Shown piece by piece: positions 25,584-33,473 of a DNA stretch of 64,000 nt. The stretch comes from Nocardia sp. NBC_01327 (GTDB lineage: Bacteria > Actinomycetota > Actinomycetes > Mycobacteriales > Mycobacteriaceae): NCBI RefSeq assembly GCF_035958815.1, contig NZ_CP108383.1, positions 6,944,001 through 7,008,000 of the forward strand, given 5' to 3'. The translations under genes and the position numbers were made by a program. A model generated the notes under the pieces. The model was not told the origin of the DNA. It did no database searches and was given only the letters and a program-made list of their open reading frames with translations. The stretch's first letter is position 1. Every line of letters starts with the position of its first letter.

Positions 25584-26615
25584 ATGAGTCGTGCGCGGCT
25601 TTCGATCGCTCTGCCCCTGCTGGGGGTGCTGCTGGTGGTCGCCATGGTGATCGCGACCGGGTTCGGGGCCGAGAACATTCCGGTGTCTTCGGTCGTCGAG
25701 GTAGTGCGGCGGCGGATCGGTGGGCTCGCGCCCGAGGATCTGGGGCTGGACACGATTGTGTGGCAGTTGCGGGTGCCGCGGACGGTGCTCGCGGCCATTG
25801 TCGGTGCGGGGCTCGCGGTGGCGGGGGCGGCTATGCAGACACTTGTGCGCAACCCGCTGGCCGATCCGTATCTGCTGGGCGTCTCCTCCGGGGCCGGGGT
25901 CGGTGCGGCGGCGGTCATCACCTCGGGGATGTTCGCGGGAGCGGGGATGTGGGCGCTGTCGACCGGGGCGCTGGCGGGGGCGCTGGTCGCCGCCGCAGCG
26001 GTATTCCTGATCGCCATGGCGCAGGGCGGGCTAACTCCACTGCGATTGGTGCTCACCGGGACTGTGCTGGGCTCCGCCTTCGCGGCGCTCAGCAGTTATC
26101 TCATCTTCCGCAGCAGTGAGCCGGCCGCCGCACAATCGGTGCTGTTCTGGCTGCTGGGCAGTCTCTCAGGGGCGGATTGGACGCGAATCCTGTTGCCCGC
26201 CTGCGTGGTCGGAGCGAGCCTGCTGGCGCTGCTGATCGCCGCCAATTGGCTGGACGCGCTCAATCTGGGCGCGGATGCCGCCGCCTCGGTGGGAGTTCCC
26301 GTGCGCGAGCTGCGAATCGCGCTCTTCGTCCTGCTGGCGGTGCTCGTCGGCGTGCTGGTGGCCGTCTCCGGCGGCATCGGCTTCGTCGGCCTGGTGGTCC
26401 CCCACGCCGCGCGCCTGCTGGTCGGCCCCCGCCACCGCGCACTCCTCCCCGCCGCCGCCCTCTGCGGTGCGTTCTTCCTGGTGGTCGCGGACGCCGCCAC
26501 CCGGGTCCTGGTGCGCCCCACCGAAATCCCGGTCGGCGTCCTCACGGGCCTGATCGGCGCACCGGCCTTCCTCATCCTCATGGGCCGTCGCCGTTACCGA
26601 TTCGGTGCGGCATGA
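25584..26615 (+). CDS. btuC: Corrinoid ABC transporter permease, BtuC-like (FecCD family)
   Basis: A 343-residue polytopic protein of the FecCD/BtuC family with about ten spans. Family motifs are LRVPRTVLAAIVGAGLAVAG near residue 62, QTLVRNPLADPYLLGVSSGAG near 85, VLTGTVLGSAFAALSSYL, FWLLGSLSGADW and the ATPase-contacting GFVGLVVPHAARLL near 268. It forms the membrane channel of a type II importer. The ATG at 25584 has GGAG 11 nt upstream; the frame opens earlier, inside the riboswitch, which is not used. Its stop overlaps the ATPase gene as ATGA. Confidence 0.92.
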   Translation: MSRARLSIALPLLGVLLVVAMVIATGFGAENIPVSSVVEVVRRRIGGLAPEDLGLDTIVWQLRVPRTVLAAIVGAGLAVAGAAMQTLVRNPLADPYLLGVSSGAGVGAAAVITSGMFAGAGMWALSTGALAGALVAAAAVFLIAMAQGGLTPLRLVLTGTVLGSAFAALSSYLIFRSSEPAAAQSVLFWLLGSLSGADWTRILLPACVVGASLLALLIAANWLDALNLGADAAASVGVPVRELRIALFVLLAVLVGVLVAVSGGIGFVGLVVPHAARLLVGPRHRALLPAAALCGAFFLVVADAATRVLVRPTEIPVGVLTGLIGAPAFLILMGRRRYRFGAA

Positions 26616-27742
26616 CCGACAACGGCACTGGGTCGGAGCCGGTTTCGGAGGACATCACCGCGGCGGCGGGAGTCGACGACGCTGCCGCCACGAAAGGCCA
26701 CGACGCCGCGGTAAAGGACGCTGCGGTAAAGGACGCCGCGGTAAAGGCAGGGGCGACAACTGGATCCCTGGCAGACAACGGCGATGCGGGAGCCGCACCC
26801 CGACATCCCGGCATGCCTGTGGCCGGGATCCACCGGGATCGGCTGAGCGGCAGCAGGTTTGGATCCCGGCCACAAGCGCGCCGGGATAACGGGGGGATGC
26901 TCGCAGGCAGGAGCACGCCAGCCGACGAAGGCACGCCAGCCGACGGAAGCACGCCAGCCGATGAGTATGCGTTGGTGGTGCGGGAGTTGGGGTGTGCGGC
27001 TGGGCGGCGGAATGTGTTGGAGGGGGTGGGGTTTGCGGTTCGAGCCGGGGAGACGGTGGGGATTGTCGGGCCCAATGGGAGTGGGAAGACGACGCTGTTG
27101 CGGACGCTTGCCGGGCTGGTGAAGCCGGTGCGGGGGCAGGTTGTGGTGGAGGGGCGGGAGCTGCACCGGCTTTCGGCCCGGGAGCGGGCTCGGCGGGTGG
27201 GGTTCGTGGCGCAGGATCAGTCGGCGTCGGAGGATTTGCTGGTCGGGGAATTGGTGGCGCTCGGGCGGACGCCGTATCTGCCGCCGTGGGGTGGGGGCGG
27301 TCCCGAGGAGCGGCAGACCATCGAAGATGCCTTGCGGAGTGTGGATTTGGCGGGGTTCGCGGGGCGGGCGGTGAGCAGGCTGTCCGGGGGTGAGCGGCAG
27401 CGGGTGCTGCTGGCGCGGGCGCTGGCGCAGGAGACGCCGCTGCTGCTGCTCGATGAGCCGACCAATCATCTCGACGTCACCCATCAGCTGCAATTGCTGG
27501 AATTGGCACGGGGATTGGATCGCACGGTGGTCACCAGCCTGCATGATCTGGCGCTGGCCGATCAGCACTGCGATCGGGTGCTGGTGCTGCACGAGGGCCG
27601 GGCGCATCCGCTCGAACCGCCCGATATCGCTTTGCGGACCGAGGTTCTCGACACCGTGTTCGGTGTGCATGCCATTCGGGTTCCGCATCCGGATACCGGT
27701 CGACCACATCTGCTGATCAGCGCGCGAAAGGCACAGTCGTGA
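26612..27742 (+). CDS. btuD: Corrinoid ABC transporter ATPase, BtuD-like, with repeat-built N-terminal extension
   Basis: A 376-residue ATPase. The normal domain begins near residue 115 (ALVVRELGCAAG); Walker A GPNGSGKTT is near 153-161, the signature LSGGERQ near 257, Walker B LLLLDEP near 278 and the H-loop in SLHDL. The first ~115 residues are unlike any ABC ATPase: three 15-bp repeats encoding DAAVK, a pair of inverted REP-like palindromes (residues 65-74 and 84-93) and three 18-bp repeats encoding STPAD/GTPAD. If ATG 26612 is the true start these are translated; an internal start near residue 94 is also possible. Codons in the domain are unusually GGG/TTG/GTG rich. It overlaps btuC and btuF by 4 bp each. 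Confidence 0.9.
   Translation: MTDNGTGSEPVSEDITAAAGVDDAAATKGHDAAVKDAAVKDAAVKAGATTGSLADNGDAGAAPRHPGMPVAGIHRDRLSGSRFGSRPQARRDNGGMLAGRSTPADEGTPADGSTPADEYALVVRELGCAAGRRNVLEGVGFAVRAGETVGIVGPNGSGKTTLLRTLAGLVKPVRGQVVVEGRELHRLSARERARRVGFVAQDQSASEDLLVGELVALGRTPYLPPWGGGGPEERQTIEDALRSVDLAGFAGRAVSRLSGGERQRVLLARALAQETPLLLLDEPTNHLDVTHQLQLLELARGLDRTVVTSLHDLALADQHCDRVLVLHEGRAHPLEPPDIALRTEVLDTVFGVHAIRVPHPDTGRPHLLISARKAQS
26702..26746 (+). repeat. 15-bp tandem repeat, three copies, inside btuD
   Basis: Three adjacent copies of GACGCCGCGGTAAAG, the middle one with one change, encode DAAVK in frame. A multiple of three keeps the btuD frame open. Confidence 0.9.
26804..26831 (-). repeat. REP-like palindromic element, copy 1 (inside btuD)
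   Basis: On the minus strand it reads GGATCCCGGCCAC, a 7-base variable part, then GCCGGGATG: a hairpin with an 8-bp ATCCCGGC/GCCGGGAT stem. It is the inverted partner of copy 2 at 26861 and the relative of copy 3 at 59388. Confidence 0.85.
26861..26891 (+). repeat. REP-like palindromic element, copy 2 (inside btuD)
   Basis: GGATCCCGGCCAC, a variable centre, and GCCGGGATAACG; the same ATCCCGGC/GCCGGGAT stem as copy 1 but on the other strand, 29 bp away. The two could also pair with each other into one long hairpin. Confidence 0.85.
26913..26965 (+). repeat. 18-bp tandem repeat, three copies, inside btuD
   Basis: Three copies of GCACGCCAGCCGACGAAG, with small changes and the last slightly shortened, encode alternating STPADE/GTPADG peptides just before the ATPase domain. 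Confidence 0.88.
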
Positions 27743-28758
27743 AACAACTCTCCCGGATCGTCGCGGCCACGGCACTGGCGGGCGCGCTGGCGGCCTGCAG
27801 CACTCCGCACACCGCGACCGGCAATCTGACCGTCCGCAATTGCGGTGTGGACGCGGCATTCCCGTCGCCCGCGCAGCGCATGTTCGTCAATGACGGCAAT
27901 CTGATCTCCACGGTGCTGGCACTGGGCGCACAGGATCAGGTGGTCGCGGTATCGAGTCTGAAGCGTGATGCCGATACGCTGCGCCGCCACTACGGCGATG
28001 CCGTGGACACGCTCAATTCCGTTGCGCCCGACTATCCGTCGCGCGAGACGGTGCTCGCGCAGCGGCCCGATGTCATGGTCGCCGGGTGGAACTACGGCTA
28101 CTCCGAGGCCGCCAATCTCACCCCTGATTCCCTGCGCGCCGCCGGTGTCGCCCCCTATGTGCTCACCGAGAGCTGCCGCCGTCCCGACGGCGAACGCGGC
28201 ATCACCGATGCCTGGACCGCCCTGCACACCGACCTCACCGATCTCGGCGCGATCACCGGCCGCACCGATCGCGCCACCGAACTCACCGCAGATCTCGATC
28301 GGCGCCTCACCGCCCTGCGCGCGGCGCCGCAACCGGAACACCGTCCCACCGTCTTCCTCTTCGACAGCGCCTCCGACACCGTCTTCTCCAGTGGCAAATA
28401 CGGTGCGCCCCAGGCGATTCTGGATTCGGCCGGCGCTCGCAATGCCCTCGACGATGTTGCCGACACCTGGACCGCCGTCTCCTGGGAGCGTCTTGTCGCG
28501 GCCGATCCGGACGCCATCGTCTTCGTCGACTATCCCCCGCAGTCCTTCCAGCAGAAGGTGGATCTGCTGCGGTCCAAGCCCGGTATCCAAAATCTGCGGG
28601 CGGTCACGCAAGCCCGCTTCCTGAATCTGCCCTACGCCCTGTGGACCAGCGGACCGTTGAATATCGATGCCGCAGAACAGGTCCGGGCGCAGCTGGAACG
28701 CTGGAATCTCGTACCAGCCTCGGCCATCCGCCCGGCATCCGACGATACGGTGCGCTGA
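27739..28758 (+). CDS. btuF: Corrinoid-binding lipoprotein, BtuF-like
   Basis: A 339-residue extracytoplasmic binding protein of the BtuF/FhuD class III fold. The signal peptide ends in a lipobox (ALAACST, Cys near residue 20). The two lobes are visible: first lobe with LISTVLALGAQDQVVAVSSL and PSRETVLAQRPDVMVAGW, then a long helix and second lobe with HRPTVFLFDSASDTVFSSG and AVSWERLVAADPDAIVFVDYP. It delivers the ligand to BtuC. GTG at 27739 overlaps the btuD stop as GTGA. Together with the riboswitch, a vitamin B12 or corrinoid ligand is likely. Confidence 0.9.
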   Translation: MKQLSRIVAATALAGALAACSTPHTATGNLTVRNCGVDAAFPSPAQRMFVNDGNLISTVLALGAQDQVVAVSSLKRDADTLRRHYGDAVDTLNSVAPDYPSRETVLAQRPDVMVAGWNYGYSEAANLTPDSLRAAGVAPYVLTESCRRPDGERGITDAWTALHTDLTDLGAITGRTDRATELTADLDRRLTALRAAPQPEHRPTVFLFDSASDTVFSSGKYGAPQAILDSAGARNALDDVADTWTAVSWERLVAADPDAIVFVDYPPQSFQQKVDLLRSKPGIQNLRAVTQARFLNLPYALWTSGPLNIDAAEQVRAQLERWNLVPASAIRPASDDTVR

Positions 28759-28772
28759 GATCGACCCGATCA

Positions 28773-28805
28773 CTCAATGCCCGCTCAATGCCCGCTCAAT
28801 GCCGC
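28773..28805. repeat. 11-bp tandem repeat across the 3' end of the hydrolase gene
   Basis: Three copies of CTCAATGCCCG (the last ending CTCAATGCCGC). The stop of the minus-strand hydrolase gene at 28785-28787 lies in the second copy, so the repeat crosses the stop. Confidence 0.85.
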
Positions 28806-29939
28806 GGCAGTGAGCGATTCCCGCTGCACCAGCCGGATGAACGGCACCACCTGCTGCTCGATCAGCGCGTTGTACTCCTGCGGCCGCTGAATCGGATTGG
28901 CATGCTCGGTATTTCGGGTGAACGCCACCATCAGCGTGCCGTCCACCCCGCCGACCTGGTCGACGAGCACCCGATGGGAGTACTCCACATCCACGATCGG
29001 ATCGCGCCAGCCCTCGTGCGGGCGAATATAGACAATGGCCGGGCGCGGTTTGCTCCCCGCGGGTTTCGCCAGCGCCCGCAGATCATCGATGGCGCCGCCC
29101 GCGACAATGGCCTTGAACTGCGCTTCGATCAGACCGTTGCTGGCGGCGTCGGTATTGAAGATCTTGTCGCGCAGCACCTGCGCCACCGCCGACCGGAACC
29201 GGTCCCAGCGAATGCCGTACTGCCCGCCCCCGGTGTAACTCTCGTGGCGCGCATAGGTTTCGACGATCAGGCGCAGTAGGCGGCTCTCGCGGGCGCCCGG
29301 AATCCAGCCCATCCAGCGTTCCATTTCTTCGCCCTGGTCACGGCTTTCCGGCCGCACGGCGTGCAGATCGACCGGCGTGCAATCGAGAATCACGCCGAGC
29401 ACTCGCCGTGAGCTCCCGGTGTGCAGATGTTTGGCGACCTCGAGCGCGATCACTCCGCCCATGCTGTGCCCGACCAGCACCACATTGCGCATCCTGCCCG
29501 CCTCGGTGACCTTCACGATGAGGTCGGCGATGACCTTGGTATCGATACCGGCATTGTCGTAGCGCACCGCCCACACCGATCCGAGCGCGGTCAGCGAGGG
29601 CAGCGCTCGCGCGGTATCGGTGGCATCGAGCACGCCCAGCCCGACCAGATCGAAGACGGCGGTATCGGCGGACTGCGGGTTGGAAGGCCCGGCAATCGGC
29701 ATGACGGCCGGTTCGGTGCGCGCCAGCCGGGCCCGCTCCGGAGCGACGTCGAGCATCATGTACTGGCCGAAGATTCCCAGCAGGAGCAGCGGAATCAAGC
29801 TCAGGCGAAGCAGTACCAAACGGCTGCGCCGCCGGTAGGTCCAGTCCTGCCCCAGTCTGGTTTCGTGCAGGCGGGCACGCCGCCGCCGATCGTCGTACTC
29901 GGCGGCCGTGGACGGGTAGGGATAGCCCGGCAACGCCAT
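28785..29939 (-). CDS. Membrane-anchored alpha/beta hydrolase
   Basis: A 384-residue protein: a basic cytoplasmic N-terminus, one membrane span about residues 41-58 (LVLLRLSLIPLLLLGIFG), then an extracytoplasmic hydrolase domain. The nucleophile elbow is GHSMGG near residue 159, preceded by NVVLVGHS; an Asp occurs near 188 (LDCTPVD) and a His candidate near 311 or 325. The substrate is unknown; lipid or thioester hydrolysis is possible. The ATG at 29937-29939 fits. It converges on btuF, with a small tandem repeat at its stop. Confidence 0.82.
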   Translation of the reverse strand: MALPGYPYPSTAAEYDDRRRRARLHETRLGQDWTYRRRSRLVLLRLSLIPLLLLGIFGQYMMLDVAPERARLARTEPAVMPIAGPSNPQSADTAVFDLVGLGVLDATDTARALPSLTALGSVWAVRYDNAGIDTKVIADLIVKVTEAGRMRNVVLVGHSMGGVIALEVAKHLHTGSSRRVLGVILDCTPVDLHAVRPESRDQGEEMERWMGWIPGARESRLLRLIVETYARHESYTGGGQYGIRWDRFRSAVAQVLRDKIFNTDAASNGLIEAQFKAIVAGGAIDDLRALAKPAGSKPRPAIVYIRPHEGWRDPIVDVEYSHRVLVDQVGGVDGTLMVAFTRNTEHANPIQRPQEYNALIEQQVVPFIRLVQRESLTAAALSGH

Positions 29940-29995
29940 ACCAATCCACCATAGGCACCCGAGGGCCGATCGCGCCGCCGGGCCGGGCAGCCGGT

Positions 29996-30481
29996 TCAGG
30001 CTTTCGGCGATCCCGCCTGTTCGGCGAGGGTGGCGAGCTTGGCGAGGGACATGCGGAAACCGAGCTCATTGTCCTGCGGGGACAGCCCGGGCGGCAGATT
30101 GTCGTGCCGGGCGATCACCCGGGTGCCGCCGGGCTCGGCGATGAGCGAGTAGGTGATGGTCATTTCGCCGCTCAGGCTCGGATTATCGGTCTCGAACTCG
30201 ACGTTCTGCACGACCTCGGCATCGGATACCAGGCGCACGAAGGTGCCGTGGAAGGTATCGGTGTGCGCGGAGGTCTTACCGGCGGCGGTCGGCACGTCAT
30301 AGGTGAGGGAGATGCGGAAGCGGCCGCCGACGCGCGGATCGAATTCGTGGATGCGGCTGGTCATTCCGTCGGGGACCATCCAGGTTCGTACCGAACGCGC
30401 ATCCAGGAGCGCCCGGAAGACATTCGGGCGAGGCGCACTCACGAACCACTCGACGCGGGTGGAGTTCACGCGCGCCACCAT
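29996..30481 (-). CDS. SRPBCC-family protein (AHSA1/START-like)
   Basis: A 161-residue protein with the AHSA1-type pattern: APRPNVFRALLDARSVRTWMVPDGM near residues 16-40, VGGRFRISLTY, and LTYD..GTFVRLVSD, ending with LGFRMSLAKLATLAEQAG. The fold holds hydrophobic ligands in a deep cavity; the role here is unknown. The start was taken at the ATG 30479-30481; the much longer open frame reaching 31024 is an artefact of the overlapping histidine-kinase gene. The start codon lacks a strong Shine-Dalgarno site. Confidence 0.78.
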   Translation of the reverse strand: MVARVNSTRVEWFVSAPRPNVFRALLDARSVRTWMVPDGMTSRIHEFDPRVGGRFRISLTYDVPTAAGKTSAHTDTFHGTFVRLVSDAEVVQNVEFETDNPSLSGEMTITYSLIAEPGGTRVIARHDNLPPGLSPQDNELGFRMSLAKLATLAEQAGSPKA

Positions 30482-30530
30482 ACGCCGCAGGGGTGGCTTT
30501 CGAAGCGGGTTGAAAAGGAACACCGGCAGG

Positions 30531-31808
30531 TCAGAGCGGCGGTGGCGCGGGCAGTACAAGGGTCGCGAGAGTGCCGCCGTCCGGTGCGGATCCGATGGCC
30601 ACCGAACCCGAATGCGCGCGAGCCACCCACTGCACGAGCGACAGTCCGATGCCGTGCCGCCCGCCCTCGCCGGTGGCGCCGCGCTCGAACGGATCGGCCA
30701 GCGCCGGATCCAATCCCGGACCGTGATCGCGCACGGTGACCGCGTGATCCTCCACGGTGATCTCCACCGGAGTTCCGCCGTGCACCAGCGCGTTGTCGAT
30801 GAGATTGCGCACCGCCAGCGCCAGCAGATCCGGATCCGCCTGCACCACAGTCGGTTCGGTGCGCAGCTCGATACCGGGCACACCGATTTCGGCGACCACG
30901 CCCTCGACGAGTTGATCGAGCCGCAGCCGCTCCGCATCGAGCTCACTGAGCCCGGTTTCGGTGCGGGTGCGCGCCAGCAGCCCCGCGACCAGGCGGCCCA
31001 TCCGATCGGTGAGGTCGCGAGCATCCGTCACCGCACGCCGGGTGTCGTCCGGATCACGCAGGGCCGCATCGAGATACAGCCGCAGGGTCGCCAGCGGCGT
31101 CCGCAATTCGTGCGAGGCGTCGGACAGGAACCGCTCCTGCTCATCGAGCATGCGCACCGCCGGGCGGGTGCTCACCGCGGACAGCAGATGCCCGGCCAGC
31201 GCCGCCAGCGCAATGAGCGCCAGCCCCCCGAGTTCGAGCGCCAGCACCAGGCGGCGATGATCGGCCAGGGATACGGACGGGTCGGCGCCCGCGAAAACGA
31301 CTGCGCTGATGACGGATTCGTTATCCCACACCGGCGCCCCCGCCACCCGGGTGCGCTGCCCGGTGCTATCGGTCAGCGTGCTCAGCACGGTGTCCTCCGC
31401 CGCGGCCGCCACCGTCGCGGCTGCGGTCAGATCCTGCGGCAGCCCCGCACGCCGATGCCCGAACCGCTCGCGCCAGTGCCCGTCCGCATCCCGCACCAAG
31501 ACCACGACGCTGTAGGTGCCCTGCGCGAGATCGTCCTGCTGCAGGGTTTCCAGATCGACGGAGCCGTCATCGTTCCACGCCACCACGCGCGCCAGTCCGG
31601 TGACTACCCGATCGACCCGGTCGTCCAGTGACCTGTCGCGCGAATGGGAATCGATGGAGGCCGCGACCGTGCCGAGCACCAGCAGACTGACCGCGGTGAG
31701 CGCCGTGAACAGCCCGGTCAACAGCCAGCGCATGCGGCGCAGCCGCGCGAGCGTGGTCGGACTCGTACTGCGGGTCCGGCGACGGGTGCGCGGGCGCGGA
31801 AGCTTCAC
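30531..31808 (-). CDS. Sensor histidine kinase
   Basis: A 425-residue membrane kinase. TM1 is about residues 27-50 (WLLTGLFTALTAVSLLVLG), followed by an extracytoplasmic sensing region of about 130 residues, TM2 about 185-205 (LALELGGLALIALAALAGHLL), the HisKA box SDASHELRTPLATLRLYL with the phosphorylated His near residue 230, and the HATPase_c domain with NLIDNALVHG, DHGPGLDP and GIGLSLVQWV. GTG at 31806-31808 overlaps the response-regulator stop as GTGA, so both are translated together. The signal is unknown. Confidence 0.92.
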   Translation of the reverse strand: MKLPRPRTRRRTRSTSPTTLARLRRMRWLLTGLFTALTAVSLLVLGTVAASIDSHSRDRSLDDRVDRVVTGLARVVAWNDDGSVDLETLQQDDLAQGTYSVVVLVRDADGHWRERFGHRRAGLPQDLTAAATVAAAAEDTVLSTLTDSTGQRTRVAGAPVWDNESVISAVVFAGADPSVSLADHRRLVLALELGGLALIALAALAGHLLSAVSTRPAVRMLDEQERFLSDASHELRTPLATLRLYLDAALRDPDDTRRAVTDARDLTDRMGRLVAGLLARTRTETGLSELDAERLRLDQLVEGVVAEIGVPGIELRTEPTVVQADPDLLALAVRNLIDNALVHGGTPVEITVEDHAVTVRDHGPGLDPALADPFERGATGEGGRHGIGLSLVQWVARAHSGSVAIGSAPDGGTLATLVLPAPPPL

Positions 31809-32479
31809 GGGGGCGAGGCGATCGTGAAACCGACACCCCGGACCGTGTCGATGATCGGCGGATCGCCGAGCTTGCGGCGCAGCTGGGTCATCACCACATC
31901 GACCACATTGGACGCCGGTTCGGCCATTTCGTCCCAGCAGCATTCGATGAGTTCGGTGCGGGTGACCACCGATCCGGCGCGCGCCGCGAGCATTTCCAGG
32001 ACGCCGAACTCCTTGGGCGTCAAGGTGAGCAGCACCCCGGCGCGATGCACGCGCCGGCGCGGCCGGTCCACCACCAGATCGCCGATCTCGGTGCGCGTGG
32101 ACGCGGGCAATTCCTGGCGGCGGCACAGCGCCCGCACCCGCGCGGTGAGCTCATCCATGGCGAAGGGCTTGACCACATAGTCGTCGGCCCCGTTCGCGAA
32201 CCCGTCGAGCCGATCGGCCAGCGCATCACGGGCGGTGAGCATGAGCACCGGCGTGCGGCGGCCCGACTCCCGCTGCGCGCGCACCAGATCCAGCCCGTCC
32301 CCGTCGGGCAGGCCCCGATCGACGACCAGGCAGTCGTAGCGATTCACCGCGATCTTGAGATCGGCCTCGGCGTAGTCCCGGGCCAGATCGACCGCGAACC
32401 CGGCGGCCCGCAGCCCGGCGGCGACCTCGTCGCCCAGGGGGAGATCGTCCTCGCACACCAGTACTCGCACTTGTCCCAT
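31805..32479 (-). CDS. OmpR/PhoB-type response regulator
   Basis: A 224-residue regulator. The receiver domain has VCEDDLPLGDE, the phosphorylated Asp in VVDRGLPDGDG near residue 54, a Thr in MLTARD and the conserved Lys in VVKPFAMDEL. The winged-helix effector follows about residue 125 (LLTLTPKEFGVLEMLAARAG and VDVVMTQLRRKLG, ending RGVGFTI). It lies upstream of its kinase in one operon. A paralogue without a kinase occurs at 47854. Confidence 0.93.
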   Translation of the reverse strand: MGQVRVLVCEDDLPLGDEVAAGLRAAGFAVDLARDYAEADLKIAVNRYDCLVVDRGLPDGDGLDLVRAQRESGRRTPVLMLTARDALADRLDGFANGADDYVVKPFAMDELTARVRALCRRQELPASTRTEIGDLVVDRPRRRVHRAGVLLTLTPKEFGVLEMLAARAGSVVTRTELIECCWDEMAEPASNVVDVVMTQLRRKLGDPPIIDTVRGVGFTIASPP

Positions 32480-32783
32480 TACATCACCGAACCGATCCAG
32501 GGCGGCTCAGGTGGCCACGATCTCCGGCAGCGGGCGCAGGGCGGCATCCCCGGAACCAAGGGTGGCAGCGGTGCGGCAACGATGAACCCGTGCGCTCCGA
32601 ATCCCGCTCCGATACCTGCGGGAACGGCCCGAAGGTGGTGCGCCTCAGCACATGCCCCCGGCTCGCCCGTTCATCCATACCCGCACCATGTCAGCCGGTG
32701 CGTGAGGAAATCGTGAGCGTGCGGTGCCGGGCTATTCACGTGAGCGTGCAGTGCGGGCTATCCACATGAGCGTGCGGTGCGGG
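32480..32783. other. Gene-free stretch between the response regulator and bioD
   Basis: No credible gene was found. The last third is a tandem repeat (32713-32791) that runs into the bioD stop. The promoter of the response-regulator operon should lie here near 32485-32560, but no clear boxes were recognised. Confidence 0.6.
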
Positions 32784-32791
32784 CTATTCGG
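32713..32791. repeat. 26-27-bp tandem repeat running into the bioD stop
   Basis: Three copies beginning GTGAGCGTGCGGTGC and ending GGGCTATTCAC or a variant. The third copy contains the bioD stop (32784-32786), so the outer copies look like duplications of the bioD 3' end. Confidence 0.85.
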
Positions 32792-33473
32792 CGGGGTGCA
32801 GGTGGCGCGCGATCCAAGCGGGGTCGAACCAGGTGGGGGCGGCTGCGGTGAAACGGGGGGCGGGCCAGGAACCGGTTCCGGCGGGAACACTGCCGACCAG
32901 GTCCATGCCGGTGACGGCAGGCAGATCGGTGCGGTTGCATTCGGCGGCCAGGTCCGGGGAGCCGGGCCAGGAGCCGATGACGATGCCCGCGCAGCGCACG
33001 CCCGCGGATTGCAGGGTGCGGGTGGTCAATTCGGTGTGGTTGAGGGTGCCGAGGCCCGCGGCGGCCACCACCAGGACGGGGGCGTCGAGCTTCTGGGCCA
33101 GGTCGAGCAGGGTGAATTCGCCGATGCGGACCAGGAGGCCGCCCGCGCCCTCGACCAGGGTGAGGTCGGCGTCGGCGCAGGATTCGATGGCCGCGGCGGT
33201 CTCGGCGAGCGAGAGCAGCGGGCGGCCGCAGCGGCGGGCGGCGGTATCCGGGGCCAGTGGATCCGGATAGCGGGCCAGTTCGACGGTGCGGGTGACGCCG
33301 CTGAGGCGGGTGATCTCGGCCAGGTCGCCGGGTTCGCCTGGCGCGACACCGGTTTGGGCGGGTTTCACCACGGCGACCTCGGCCCCGCCCGCACGAGCGG
33401 TGGCGGCCAGCGCGGCGGTGACAATGGTCTTGCCGACATCGGTGGAGGTGCCGGTGATGAAGAGCAGCGTCAC
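32784..33473 (-). CDS. bioD: Dethiobiotin synthetase BioD
   Basis: ATP-dependent carboxylase closing the ureido ring of dethiobiotin from DAPA. The 229-residue protein has the P-loop near residue 7 (ITGTSTDVGKT), VVKPAQTG near 36, VEGAGGLLVRIGE near 106-118, VVAAAGLGTLNH with the GTLNH motif, and GIVIGSWP. The GTG at 33471-33473 overlaps the bioF stop as GTGA. Transcription is likely from the BioQ-controlled promoter upstream of bioF. Confidence 0.95.
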   Translation of the reverse strand: MTLLFITGTSTDVGKTIVTAALAATARAGGAEVAVVKPAQTGVAPGEPGDLAEITRLSGVTRTVELARYPDPLAPDTAARRCGRPLLSLAETAAAIESCADADLTLVEGAGGLLVRIGEFTLLDLAQKLDAPVLVVAAAGLGTLNHTELTTRTLQSAGVRCAGIVIGSWPGSPDLAAECNRTDLPAVTGMDLVGSVPAGTGSWPAPRFTAAAPTWFDPAWIARHLHPAE

